A stretch of DNA of 64,000 nt from JAGVSZ01 sp963747775 (GTDB lineage: Bacteria; Pseudomonadota; Gammaproteobacteria; Burkholderiales; SG8-39), in assembly GCA_963747775.1 (NCBI GenBank), contig CAVVGT010000016.1, positions 310,001 to 374,000 of the forward strand, in the 5' to 3' direction. Below are positions 54,334-62,675 of this stretch, in pieces. Both the position numbers and the translations under genes were made by a program. The stretch's first letter is position 1. Every line of letters starts with the position of its first letter. The notes beneath the pieces are model-generated. The model did not search any database, was not told the DNA's origin, and saw nothing but the letters and a program-made list of their open reading frames with translations.

Positions 54334-55902
54334 TCACTTGTATGAATAGTCCCAGCCGCCGAACAGGCCGGCCTCGCGGTATTCAGGGTAGAACGCGGTG
54401 GTCGCGTCCTGCCATTGGTAGCGCACCCCTGCAAACAGGGTCGAGCGCGGGCTGAGCCTGAAGGTCGCGAGCGCTCGAACAATGTTGTAAGTCGTGGAGC
54501 CGGGCCGCAAGTCGGAGTCGTAAGTCGTGTATGCCCTGAGGGCGAGGGCCGACAGGTTGGTGGTGGCGGACAAGCGATAGGTGTAGTTCGCCGATACGCC
54601 GCGTGTCGTCAAAACCTGCGAGGTGAGCAATGCGGGGATCGGTGTCCCGACGGCGGTAATCGGATCCTGGTGCCTCCAATAAGCGGTGAAGACCAGCGAA
54701 CTGTTTGCACCGTGCAGCGTGAACGCGGCTTCCGCGCGCTCGATGAGGAGGATCTGGTTGTTGTAGTAGACCACGGGTTCCGTGAGCACCGTGGGCAGGC
54801 CCGACTGTTGCAGGAACTGGTCGACGGCCTGCTGTCGCTCCACCGGATCCGGGAGTCGCGCTGTGAAAGCGGCATCGACCACCTCGGTCGTCAGCCCCGG
54901 TCGCAGCGCGATCTGCTGCGGATAGGTGGAGATGTTGCGCGAACCGGAGAGGCGCCAGCCCGTTAGCCGGGTCCGATGGTTCAGGTTCAGGCCGTAGGAG
55001 GGGCCAAAGAACCGCTCCTCCCAGAAGGCGTCCAGGGTCGTACGAGGCGTTGGCGTCCAGTTCACTCCGGCGCCGTAGATCGGGCCGGAGTATTGATTCA
55101 GGTAGTAGTTGTTCCACTCGTAGCCGCCGCGCGCGGAGAGCTGGAGATCCGGATTGACCTGGTAGTAGAGGATCCCCCTCGCGACCTCGGTGCTTAAAGG
55201 CTGCTGCTCATCGAATCTGACGTCGTTGCCGATGTACTCCGCGGTCCAGCCGAACAGCCGGATCGGGCTCGATATGCGGGCGGTCAAGGTCGAGTAGTAC
55301 GAGTCTCGCAGACCGCCGCCAGTATTGTCGCCCGAGTACGTCGTCCACTGATTGTCCCAGCGCAGGAGATAGTCGTAACCGGAGATCACCCGGCGTAGGT
55401 ACGGGCTGAGGCCGTACGAGTAGGTCGTGAACACATTCTCGGAAGCCAACCCGGGGGTGATCGAGACCGGGTTGAATGCCGAGAAAAAATTCTGATAGAT
55501 GCGCGCGTTCGCGTCTACGAAGAACAGTTTCTCGACGAGTTCGGCGTTGCCGCGCAGGAACCCATTGGAGTAGTAGTTGCTGTTCTGGCCGGTCGTGTAC
55601 CAGTAGGCGCCCAGCTCATAGGCGCCGCGCACCTGGTAGCGCGCCCCTGTTCCCGTGAAGCGAATGCGGGGCGCGACCTGGAGATAGCCCCCACTCTCCT
55701 CCTGCCCCGGCGGCGCCAGGTTGAGGTTGTTCGAGATCGTCGGGGCAATGCGAACGCCCGGCTCGAGGGTCCACTGGTCGGCCCGGATCGGCGACGCGAA
55801 GAGCGCGAGCCCCGAGAGAATGAGCGCCCCCACCAGCGCCGGCAGGAGGCCCTCGCCCAGGCGCTCGACGTTCAGAGCTGCGTGCGCGGCCGTCACTCGC
55901 AC
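54334..55902 (-). CDS. XrtA-associated outer-membrane beta-barrel (TIGR03016)
   Basis: 522 residues from ATG 55902. N-terminal signal sequence (LVGALILSGLALFASPIRAD). The mature part shows alternating strands rich in Tyr, Trp and Arg (YQVRGAYELGAYWYTTGQNS; LSARGGYEWNNYYLNQYSGP; SANYTYRLSATTNLSALALR) and ends GLFGGWDYSYK, a typical C-terminal outer-membrane strand, although with a final Lys. Probably the outer-membrane pore or a partner of Wza for EPS export. Neighbours are the kinase and the ATPase, as in other XrtA loci. Confidence 0.9.
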   Translation of the reverse strand: MRVTAAHAALNVERLGEGLLPALVGALILSGLALFASPIRADQWTLEPGVRIAPTISNNLNLAPPGQEESGGYLQVAPRIRFTGTGARYQVRGAYELGAYWYTTGQNSNYYSNGFLRGNAELVEKLFFVDANARIYQNFFSAFNPVSITPGLASENVFTTYSYGLSPYLRRVISGYDYLLRWDNQWTTYSGDNTGGGLRDSYYSTLTARISSPIRLFGWTAEYIGNDVRFDEQQPLSTEVARGILYYQVNPDLQLSARGGYEWNNYYLNQYSGPIYGAGVNWTPTPRTTLDAFWEERFFGPSYGLNLNHRTRLTGWRLSGSRNISTYPQQIALRPGLTTEVVDAAFTARLPDPVERQQAVDQFLQQSGLPTVLTEPVVYYNNQILLIERAEAAFTLHGANSSLVFTAYWRHQDPITAVGTPIPALLTSQVLTTRGVSANYTYRLSATTNLSALALRAYTTYDSDLRPGSTTYNIVRALATFRLSPRSTLFAGVRYQWQDATTAFYPEYREAGLFGGWDYSYK

Positions 55903-55906
55903 TCGG

Positions 55907-56881
55907 TCAGCGCGGCAGGGATGCGCGCTGCGGGGTCGAGGCGCCGTAGTAGTACCCGTAGTAGGCCCCGAGCTCGGACTCGGCGACCTTGTTCAGCACG
56001 AGCTGGACGACGGGACACGACTCGATGGTCGCGAGCGCGGACTTGACCTTGCTCTGCGGTGTCTGATCGGCCTCCACGACCATCACGATCTGGCCCATCT
56101 TGGACGCCAGAACCCGCGATTCGGTCGATGGGAGAAGCGGCGGCGAATCGAAGAGGATGATCCGGTCCGTATACCGAGACGAGAGCTCGTCAAGAAGCTC
56201 CATCATGGCGGCGCTCGCGAGCAGCTCGGACGCGCGCTCGTTCGCCGTACCCGCCGGCAGCAAGGAAAGACGCGGCACGTTTGTTCGGAGGAGGACGTCG
56301 CCGACGTCGAGGTTCTGGTCGGTGAGCAGATCGACCAGGCCTTTCGCCGGCGGCAGCCCGAGCACCCGCGGAACGCCCGGCGCGATCACGTCGCCGTCCA
56401 CCAGCAGCACCGTGCTGTCGACTTCCATCGCGATGCTCATGGCCAGGTTCACCGATACGAAGCTCTTTCCCTCGCCGGGCACGGAGCTCGTCACCATGAT
56501 TAGGTTGCCGCGCGCCACCGGAATGCCCGAGGCTCCGCGCGCGTTCGCCAACAGCGGGCGCTTCAGGATGCGGAACTCGTCGGCGGTCTTGGACCGTGGG
56601 CTCTCCGGCGTGATCATGCCGGTCGCCTCGAGCCGCGTGAGATCGATCTGGACGGATTTCGCAATGGCCCGCTCCGGTGAGATCGGTGTCGCATCCAAGC
56701 TCGTGCGCGCGCCCGACTTCTCTTCGGTAATGTCGCCGCGTCGACCGCGGAGAGGGACGCCCGTCTCGCCCTGATCGGGCGCTACCGGTGCGGGCGAACG
56801 GAACCCCTGACCCTCCGGAACGCTGATCCCCGCGTTCCTGAGCTGCTCCAGCCGCCGTGCGGCTTCTTCGATGATGCTCAC
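55907..56881 (-). CDS. XrtA-associated tyrosine autokinase (TIGR03018)
   Basis: About 324 residues from GTG 56881. N-terminal helix (SIIEEAARRLEQLRNAGISV), a linker, the BY-kinase core ADEFRILKRPLLANA, Walker A SVPGEGKSFVSVNLA (residues 133-140), Walker A' TVLLVDGDVIAPGVPRVLGL and a Walker B-like RIILFDSPPLLPSTESRVLA. The C-terminus carries a Tyr cluster (ELGAYYGYYYG) that fits autophosphorylation. It works with the chain-length protein encoded just upstream to control EPS polymerisation. Confidence 0.92.
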   Translation of the reverse strand: MSIIEEAARRLEQLRNAGISVPEGQGFRSPAPVAPDQGETGVPLRGRRGDITEEKSGARTSLDATPISPERAIAKSVQIDLTRLEATGMITPESPRSKTADEFRILKRPLLANARGASGIPVARGNLIMVTSSVPGEGKSFVSVNLAMSIAMEVDSTVLLVDGDVIAPGVPRVLGLPPAKGLVDLLTDQNLDVGDVLLRTNVPRLSLLPAGTANERASELLASAAMMELLDELSSRYTDRIILFDSPPLLPSTESRVLASKMGQIVMVVEADQTPQSKVKSALATIESCPVVQLVLNKVAESELGAYYGYYYGASTPQRASLPR

Positions 56882-56892
56882 TCTTCGTGCAC

Positions 56893-58446
56893 CTATGCGA
56901 CTCTGTTGGTCATCCAAAGCAGCGTGAATACGCCGCCATAGCAAATCAGCAGCCCTGCAAGCAGCCCCGCGAACGCTACATGTCCGCGGCGCCGGCTTGC
57001 GATGTGGGCCTCGTCGGCCAGCAGTGAAATCGACCCGAGCAGCGGGCGCCCGGCGATCGCGCGCAGCGTGCGTCCGTTATGGAACGTGGGCTGTAACTGG
57101 CTCCACAGGAAGCTCGCCGCGACGCCAGCGCCGAGTGCGGCGAGCAGGGCGAGGAGCAACAGCGCCAGACGGTTCGGCGCAACCGGGTTAGGCGACACAC
57201 GGGGTGGATCGATCACGCGGATCTCTGAGGTGCCCGCCGCTTGCATTTCGCTCGACAGCGAAGCGGACTCGCGCCTCGTCACGAGGCCCTCGTAGTTCCT
57301 CTTGTGAATCTCGTAGTCACGGTTCAGCTGCGTGTACTCGGCCTCGATCTGTGGCAACGACTGCGCGGCCCCACGCAGCCGCTGGTACTCCGCCTCGAAG
57401 CTGCCAACGCGCGCCCGCAATGCGGCCACTTTGGCCTCGGACTCCGCGAGCGCGATCCTGAGCTGCTGATAGACGGGATTCCGGTCCATCGAGGTCACCC
57501 CGGACTTGGACCCGCCGGCCTGTTGCCGGGTGGCGGTCTCCTTGCGACGCTCCTCCTCGAGCTGTTCGATGATGCGCTTGGTCCCGATCACGTCCGGGTG
57601 CTGCTCCGTGTAGCGGCGCAGGAGCTCGTCGAGGTTCTTCTTGAGCGCGTCGATGCGCGCGTCGATCTCCGGCACGACGCCGGTAGGTGCTCCGCCACCC
57701 TCGGGTAGGAACACCGGGTCCTCGCCGGTCAGCTCGCGCTTCAACGCGTCGCGCGACTGCTCGGCGGCCCGCAGCTCGAGGCGCGCCTTGTTGAGCTCCT
57801 CGCCCAGCGCCGTCATCCGCGAGAAGTAGTCGCGGCCGCCCGGTCCGAAGAGGCCCAGGTACTTCAGCTTGAACTGCTTGACGCGGTCCTCCGCTTCCTC
57901 GAGCCGCTTTTCGTAAACCTTGATCTGGTCCTGGATGAAGCGCCGCGCCTGGTCGCTGTCCTGCCGCGTGCCGCCGAGACTGGATTCAACGAAGATCGAC
58001 AGCAGGGACTCGACCACTTTCTTGGCCTGCTCGGGCTGCGGATTATGGTAGGACAGGATGAAAAGATTGTCCCGGCCGACGCTACCCATTTTGATGTTCC
58101 GACCCAGGTCATCGAGAAGCGATTCGCGCTCGCGCGGCGAGGTCACGTTCAAGTCCATATCCGTCATGCGGATCAGCTTTTCGAGGTTCGGCCGGCTGAT
58201 CAACGTGCGGCTGAGGATGTTGAGCTGCTGGTCGAGGTTGGGCTGCACTGCGAGCCCCGACATGAGCGGTTTGAGGATGGACTTCGTGTCGACATAGACG
58301 CGCGCCGACGCTTCGTACCGGTCGGGCATCTTGAACACCATCACGACGGCGACAATGCCAACGAGCCAGGCGACAGCGATGCCTAGCCAGCGACGGTGCC
58401 AGATGCCGCGCAGGATATCCAGGACCTGGCGGCCTAATTCATCCAT
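56893..58446 (-). CDS. XrtA-associated chain-length determinant (Wzz-like, TIGR03007)
   Basis: 517 residues from ATG 58446. An N-terminal membrane helix (WLGIAVAWLVGIVAVVMVFK, about residues 20-39), then the Wzz domain (RYEASARVYVDTKSILKPLM), a long periplasmic coiled coil (about 150-390; VYEKRLEEAEDRVKQFKLKY) and a Pro-rich IRVIDPPRVSPNPVAPNR before the second helix, followed by a further hydrophobic C-terminus. It sits at the inner membrane, sets chain length and activates the BY-kinase encoded next. Confidence 0.92.
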   Translation of the reverse strand: MDELGRQVLDILRGIWHRRWLGIAVAWLVGIVAVVMVFKMPDRYEASARVYVDTKSILKPLMSGLAVQPNLDQQLNILSRTLISRPNLEKLIRMTDMDLNVTSPRERESLLDDLGRNIKMGSVGRDNLFILSYHNPQPEQAKKVVESLLSIFVESSLGGTRQDSDQARRFIQDQIKVYEKRLEEAEDRVKQFKLKYLGLFGPGGRDYFSRMTALGEELNKARLELRAAEQSRDALKRELTGEDPVFLPEGGGAPTGVVPEIDARIDALKKNLDELLRRYTEQHPDVIGTKRIIEQLEEERRKETATRQQAGGSKSGVTSMDRNPVYQQLRIALAESEAKVAALRARVGSFEAEYQRLRGAAQSLPQIEAEYTQLNRDYEIHKRNYEGLVTRRESASLSSEMQAAGTSEIRVIDPPRVSPNPVAPNRLALLLLALLAALGAGVAASFLWSQLQPTFHNGRTLRAIAGRPLLGSISLLADEAHIASRRRGHVAFAGLLAGLLICYGGVFTLLWMTNRVA

Positions 58447-58479
58447 TCGATCGTACCTTGTGTAGCGTCATCGGACTGC

Positions 58480-59112
58480 TCAGAACCAGCTCTGCGGAAT
58501 GACGAGGATGTCACCGGGCTTCATCTCGACGTTCGCGCCGATGTCGCCGCGGCGCACGAGGTCGCGCAGGCGAACGGCGTACACCTTCCCGCCTTCGGCG
58601 CCCCGCACGATCGTGGCGGCGTTGCCGTCGGCGAAGTCGGTGAGCCCGCCGACCGCGATCATCACGTCGAGCACGGTCATGTCCTGCCGATAGGCAAGCA
58701 CCTGCGGCTTCGCCGCCTCCCCGATCACACGGATCTGCTCGCTGAAGGGCCCCACGAATCCCGTCACGACCACCGTCACGACCGGATCGCGGAGGTACTT
58801 CGACAGCGCCTTCTCGAAGTCGCGCGCGAGCGTGGTCGGGTCCTTCCCGAGAGCGGGCAGGTCCTCGACGAGGGGCGCGCTGATCTTGCCGTCCGGGCGC
58901 ACCGGGTAGGACCCCGACAGCTCGGGGTTGCGCCAGACGATGATATTGACCGTATCGAGCGCGCCGATCTTATAGGTGTAATCCGGCGTCGCGGCTGCAG
59001 TCGGCGCCGGCGGGTAGTCCTTGGTCGCGCATCCCGCGCCGATGAGCGCAAAGACGACTGAACCCAGCACCAAGAGCAATCGAAAGACAGGACCGGACGG
59101 CCGACGAACCAT
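58480..59112 (-). CDS. Wza-like polysaccharide export lipoprotein (TIGR03027)
   Basis: 210 residues from ATG 59112, with AAGGGGG six bases upstream. A lipoprotein signal with lipobox IGAGC (Cys about residue 28), the Poly_export domain (DYTYKIGALDTVNIIVWRNP; YPVRPDGKISAPLVEDLPAL) and an SLBB-like part (QIRVIGEAAKPQVLAYRQDM). It ends MKPGDILVIPQSWF, typical of the XrtA-linked Wza subtype, which is shorter than E. coli Wza and lacks the C-terminal helix, probably because a separate beta-barrel provides the pore. First gene of the long minus-strand operon. Confidence 0.93.
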   Translation of the reverse strand: MVRRPSGPVFRLLLVLGSVVFALIGAGCATKDYPPAPTAAATPDYTYKIGALDTVNIIVWRNPELSGSYPVRPDGKISAPLVEDLPALGKDPTTLARDFEKALSKYLRDPVVTVVVTGFVGPFSEQIRVIGEAAKPQVLAYRQDMTVLDVMIAVGGLTDFADGNAATIVRGAEGGKVYAVRLRDLVRRGDIGANVEMKPGDILVIPQSWF

Positions 59113-59459
59113 AACGCCCCCTTGTTGACACCCCGCAAACGCTGCGGCGCGGCGTTAAGTTTAACTCGCGGGCGCGGCGCCGTTAAGAATCAGCAGGATA
59201 GATAACGGAAAGTGGCGAAAAATTGACGTTATTTAACCGTTGGCAGGTATGCCGATGCCATATCGTCGGGGTGGCCCGACGGGGGTATGACCTCGCAATC
59301 GGATAGGTCGAGGGATAAGTCGTTTCCGTGAAATCGCCGCTTTGGATGTCTCTGCGCATGCACGGTCGGGTTTCGATCGCGTTGGGCAACGATTACATTG
59401 GATGAACCGAGTGCCGAAACGGCAGAGATCGAGCGCTCACCGCCTAAACGTTGTACCGC
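59113..59459 (-). promoter_or_regulatory. Probable promoter region of the EPS operon
   Basis: About 350 bases upstream of the first EPS gene, AT-richer than the surroundings. On the minus strand TTAACG, 17 bases, TAAACT (about 59187-59159) could be a weak sigma-70 pair. No convincing sigma-54 -24/-12 box was found, although related XrtA loci are known to depend on RpoN/PrsR. Several TTAA palindromes (for example TTAAGTTTAA) are present. Confidence 0.35.
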
Positions 59460-59740
59460 AGGGCCTCGCAGCACGCCGAGCACGGCGCCCGCCAGCCCGA
59501 GCACCAGGCTCTCCGCGAGCACGAGGCGGAAGATCGCAGGCGACCGGTCGCCCACCGCACGCATCGTCCCGAACTCGGCCATTCGTCTTGTCGTAGAAGT
59601 CGTTCACCTCGTCCCACGTGCTCACCTCTGGCCTGCCAGCTGGCCGGGGAGCGTCGCCACGGTCTGCGTGTCGCGCGTGCTCGCCAGCGAGATCACCAAG
59701 GACGTTATGATGGGCGCTTGCGATGAGCTGCAAGCAGACG
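59460..59740 (-). pseudogene. FtsX-type ABC transporter permease remnant
   Basis: Minus-strand pieces in three frames: ISLASTRDTQTVATLPGQLA, then EVSTWDEVNDFYDKT, then after a deletion AEFGTMRAVGDRSPAIFRLV and LAESLVLGLAGAVLGVL. The last is the diagnostic FtsX motif (xEIGTxRAxGA... ExLVLGLxGxxxG). Only parts of the periplasmic domain and one membrane region survive. Confidence 0.7.
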
Positions 59741-59804
59741 TCCCGCGTGATGCAACTGGAAGCGAACCGGCGAGCCGGCAGTTGGTGACTCCACGCGGCT
59801 CACG

Positions 59805-61094
59805 ATGAGCAGAACTTCGACCCGCAAGAAGGTTCTCTTCTTCGCTGAAGCCGTCACGCTCGCCCACATCGGTCGGCCCCTCGCCTTGGCGGCAGCGCTT
59901 GGAGCCGAGGAGTTCGACGTCGCGCTCGCGTGTGACCCGCGCGCCGCGTGGGCGCTGGGTGGCTTCCGGGGCCGAGTGGTACCGATCCGCTCGATCCCCT
60001 CGGCGCAGTTTCTCCATGCGCTGGCAGTCGGTCGTCCGGTCTATGACGAAACAACGTTGACGGCGTATGTCGAGGAGGACCTGAAAGTCCTCGAGGACGT
60101 CCGTCCTGACGTAGTCGTAGGGGACTTCCGGCTCTCGCTGTCGGTGAGCGCGCGCCACGCTGGGGTACGCTATCTCGCGATCTCGAACGCGTATTGGAGT
60201 CCCTATTACAGCCAGGCGCGCTACGTCATCCCCGAACATCCGGCGACGCAGTTTGTCCCGGTTGGCCTGGCGAGCGCATTCTTCCGGGCGACGCGACCGG
60301 CGTTCTTTGCGCTCCACAGTAGACCGTTGAACCGTGTCCGGCGGCGCTTTGGCATGCCTTCGCTCGGTGGCGATCTGCGCCGCATCTACACCGACGCGGA
60401 TCAGGTGCTGTATGCCGACGTCCCGGAACTCTTCCCCCTGACCGATGCGCCACCGACGCACGAATTCCTTGGGCCGATAGTGTGGTCGCCGCCGGTCGGA
60501 CGGCCGGATTGGTGGGACGAGTTGCCCCTCAGCCGACCGCTCGTCTACGTGACCTTCGGGAGCTCCGGAAAACCGAAGTTGCTCGACCAGGCGCTCGCGG
60601 CGCTCGCCCCGCTCGAATTGACGGTCATTGCGGCAACCGCAAGCGATCGTCCGCTCGTACCGACGCCCGTCAATGCTAAGGTCGTACGCTACCTTTCCGG
60701 GGATGCAGCGGCGCATCGCGCAGCGCTCGTCATCTGCAACGGCGGCAGCCCCACGAGCCAGCAGGCGTTGGCCGCAGGCGTGCCCGTCGTGGGGATCGCG
60801 AGCAACCTGGATCAGTTTCTCAACATGGAAGCCCTGGTGCGGCTCGGAGCCGGTCGACTTCTTCGCGGGGACCGAGCGAGCATCCAGCACATACGTGCAG
60901 TTGCAATCGAGATGCTGTCGGAGAAGAAATATGCCGATCGCGCTAAGACGATTGCGGGGCTGTTCAAGGAACACGATGCCCGGACAACCTTCGTCGCTAC
61001 ACTGGAGGCTACTTGCAAGGACGTGAGGGACGCAACGAGCCGCGCCGGTCCGAAGCACGGGGCCGATCGCAGGGCTCGCACGGCGAAACGGTAG
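59805..61094 (+). CDS. UGT/MGT-type glycosyltransferase
   Basis: 429 residues from ATG 59805. N-terminal nucleotide-free domain VLFFAEAVTLAHIGRPLALA, RPDVVVGDFRLSLSVSARHA; C-terminal donor-binding motif LVICNGGSPTSQQALAAGVP VVGIASNLDQFLNM, as in UDP-glucuronosyl/UDP-glucosyl transferases (GT1-like; often called MGT family). No signal peptide. It could glycosylate a lipid or small molecule. It is separated from the acyltransferase by 48 bases and probably cotranscribed with it, and is not part of the conserved XrtA core. Confidence 0.8.
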   Translation: MSRTSTRKKVLFFAEAVTLAHIGRPLALAAALGAEEFDVALACDPRAAWALGGFRGRVVPIRSIPSAQFLHALAVGRPVYDETTLTAYVEEDLKVLEDVRPDVVVGDFRLSLSVSARHAGVRYLAISNAYWSPYYSQARYVIPEHPATQFVPVGLASAFFRATRPAFFALHSRPLNRVRRRFGMPSLGGDLRRIYTDADQVLYADVPELFPLTDAPPTHEFLGPIVWSPPVGRPDWWDELPLSRPLVYVTFGSSGKPKLLDQALAALAPLELTVIAATASDRPLVPTPVNAKVVRYLSGDAAAHRAALVICNGGSPTSQQALAAGVPVVGIASNLDQFLNMEALVRLGAGRLLRGDRASIQHIRAVAIEMLSEKKYADRAKTIAGLFKEHDARTTFVATLEATCKDVRDATSRAGPKHGADRRARTAKR

Positions 61095-61142
61095 ACGCCC
61101 GCGAATCTGGGCCTCATCACGCGCAAGTTCGTTCGACGATCG

Positions 61143-61817
61143 ATGAAGACTTCTGCAACGGACTTTTTGCTCGTGAGCGCGTGCGTTATGGCCCTTGCAG
61201 GCGCGAGCGCATGGATCGCGTGGGTCATTCCCGTGGGTGGCGCTTACGAGGCGCTGGTAGATCTGGGGATCTTCCTTCTAGCCTATGGCACCTTGAGCAT
61301 GGGCCTTCTCGCCTTCGCGCGCCGGATCTGGCCTTACCCCTGCGGGAACTTCACAATGGACGATCCCGCTTTCGCCTACTGGAAGCTCAATGCAGTGCTG
61401 GTGGATCTCGCCACGAAATCTCTGTCCCCGTTCCGGACGGTGTTCACCGAGGCCCTGCTCCACGTGGGATTCGGTGCGTCGGTCGGACCTCAAGTCGCCA
61501 TCGCGGGCGTGCTGAGGGACCACCCGCTCCTCGAGATCGGGGCGCGCGCGACGATCGGCCAGAATTCCGTGATCACCGCGCACGCGATCACGCATGACGA
61601 GATCGTGCTCAAACCCGTCAAGATCGCCGCCGGCGCGGTCGTGGGGATGAACTCGGTCGTGATGCCCGGAGTGGAACTGGGCGAGAACGCGGTCCTCGCG
61701 CCCGGTTCGGTCGCGACCATCGACACGAAGATTCCGGCGAACGAGTTGTGGGGCGGCATTCCCGCGCGCAGGCTCAAGGCGCTCTCACGCCCTGCCCAAG
61801 CGGCGGCGGCCGGCTGA
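61143..61817 (+). CDS. Hexapeptide-repeat acyltransferase with membrane N-terminus
   Basis: 224 residues from ATG 61143. Two hydrophobic segments at about 7-30 and 38-60, then a left-handed beta-helix of hexapeptide repeats (LEIGARATIGQNSVITAHAI; IAAGAVVGMNSVVMPGVELG ENAVLAPGSVA) and a C-terminal ELWGGIPARRLK, the usual end of NodL/LacA-like O-acetyltransferases. It probably acetylates a sugar or a lipid. Convergent with the SDR gene, with stops touching at 61817/61818. Confidence 0.8.
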   Translation: MKTSATDFLLVSACVMALAGASAWIAWVIPVGGAYEALVDLGIFLLAYGTLSMGLLAFARRIWPYPCGNFTMDDPAFAYWKLNAVLVDLATKSLSPFRTVFTEALLHVGFGASVGPQVAIAGVLRDHPLLEIGARATIGQNSVITAHAITHDEIVLKPVKIAAGAVVGMNSVVMPGVELGENAVLAPGSVATIDTKIPANELWGGIPARRLKALSRPAQAAAAG

Positions 61818-62609
61818 TCAGTCCTCGTCCGGCGGGCGGAACATCTTGCCGACCTCCCGAACCACGAATCTGGGTGGGAAGCATCCGGCAAAGACTCGCT
61901 GCTTGAAGGTCCCTCTTGCCGATGAGACCATCGGCCCGTCCCGCTCAAGGCGCTTCAGGGCCGCGCTTACGGCTTCCGAAGGGGCATGCCGTTCGCGGAC
62001 CGCACTCGCATACGCACCCGCCTTCTGGTCGAACTCGCTCCTCGTTGGCCCGGGCACCAACGTCTGAACGTGGATGCCGTACCGTCTCCACTCTTCGTAG
62101 AGCGCGAGGCTGAAGTGGTGCACGAAAGCCTTGCTTGCGCCATACACCGCCATGAACGGAACGGGCTGAAACGCGGCCTGGGAGGAAACGTTGATGACCG
62201 CGCTGCTGGGAAACGAACGCAAGTGGGGAAAGAACGCTCGGCACAGCGCGACCATAGCTGTGTTGTTGACTCGCAGCATGTCGTCGTAATCCCCGATCGC
62301 CACCGTCTCAAACCGGCCCCATCTTCCCGCGCCGGCATTGTTGACCAGCAGTCGAACGCGCACGCCGACGGCCTCGAGCCGGCTGAGGACGCTGGCCGCG
62401 ACGCCGGGCTCGCCAAGGTCTGCCACCGCTACCATGGTTTCTACCCCGGAGTCGCTCCTCAGCTTCAGTGCAAGGGCGTCGAGGCGCGCGCCGCGACGGG
62501 CGATCAGTGCCAGATTCAGACCCGCCGCCGCCAGCTGAATCGCGAACTCCTGGCCGATGCCGGAAGAAGCTCCGGTGACCAAAGCCCAGTCACCCCGCCA
62601 CGGGACCAT
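61818..62609 (-). CDS. Short-chain dehydrogenase/reductase
   Basis: 263 residues from ATG 62609. Rossmann motif WALVTGASSGIGQEFAIQLA near residue 8, LLVNNAGAGRWGRFE, INVSSQAAFQPVPFMAVYGA SKAFVHHFSLAL (catalytic Ser, Tyr and Lys in YxxxK). Classical SDR, NADP-preferring by the Arg pair after the second strand (ALIARRGARLDA). Substrate unknown. It lies downstream of the PEP-CTERM gene but is separated by a terminator. Confidence 0.85.
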   Translation of the reverse strand: MVPWRGDWALVTGASSGIGQEFAIQLAAAGLNLALIARRGARLDALALKLRSDSGVETMVAVADLGEPGVAASVLSRLEAVGVRVRLLVNNAGAGRWGRFETVAIGDYDDMLRVNNTAMVALCRAFFPHLRSFPSSAVINVSSQAAFQPVPFMAVYGASKAFVHHFSLALYEEWRRYGIHVQTLVPGPTRSEFDQKAGAYASAVRERHAPSEAVSAALKRLERDGPMVSSARGTFKQRVFAGCFPPRFVVREVGKMFRPPDED

Positions 62610-62620
62610 TGCCGCCCCCA

Positions 62621-62650
62621 GAAAAAGAGAAAGGGGCTTTCGCCCCTTTC
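62621..62650 (-). terminator. Rho-independent terminator of the PEP-CTERM gene
   Basis: On the minus strand a 9-bp stem GAAAGGGGC / GCCCCTTTC with a four-base loop (62629-62650), followed by TCTCTTTTTC. It ends the PEP-CTERM transcript about 26 bases after the stop and shields the SDR gene. Confidence 0.75.
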
Positions 62651-62675
62651 TTTGTCTCAGCCTGGGCTGAGCCTG

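Noticed and set aside
59220..59260. Sigma-54 promoter (TGGCAT...CTGCC on the minus strand)
   Set aside because: Spacing between the GG and GC elements is 13 bases instead of 10, so it does not fit the consensus.
59622..61058. 478-codon minus-strand open frame opposite the UGT-like gene
   Set aside because: The plus-strand gene has full GT motifs; only the last 28 codons of this frame (FtsX-like) carry meaning and are recorded as a remnant.
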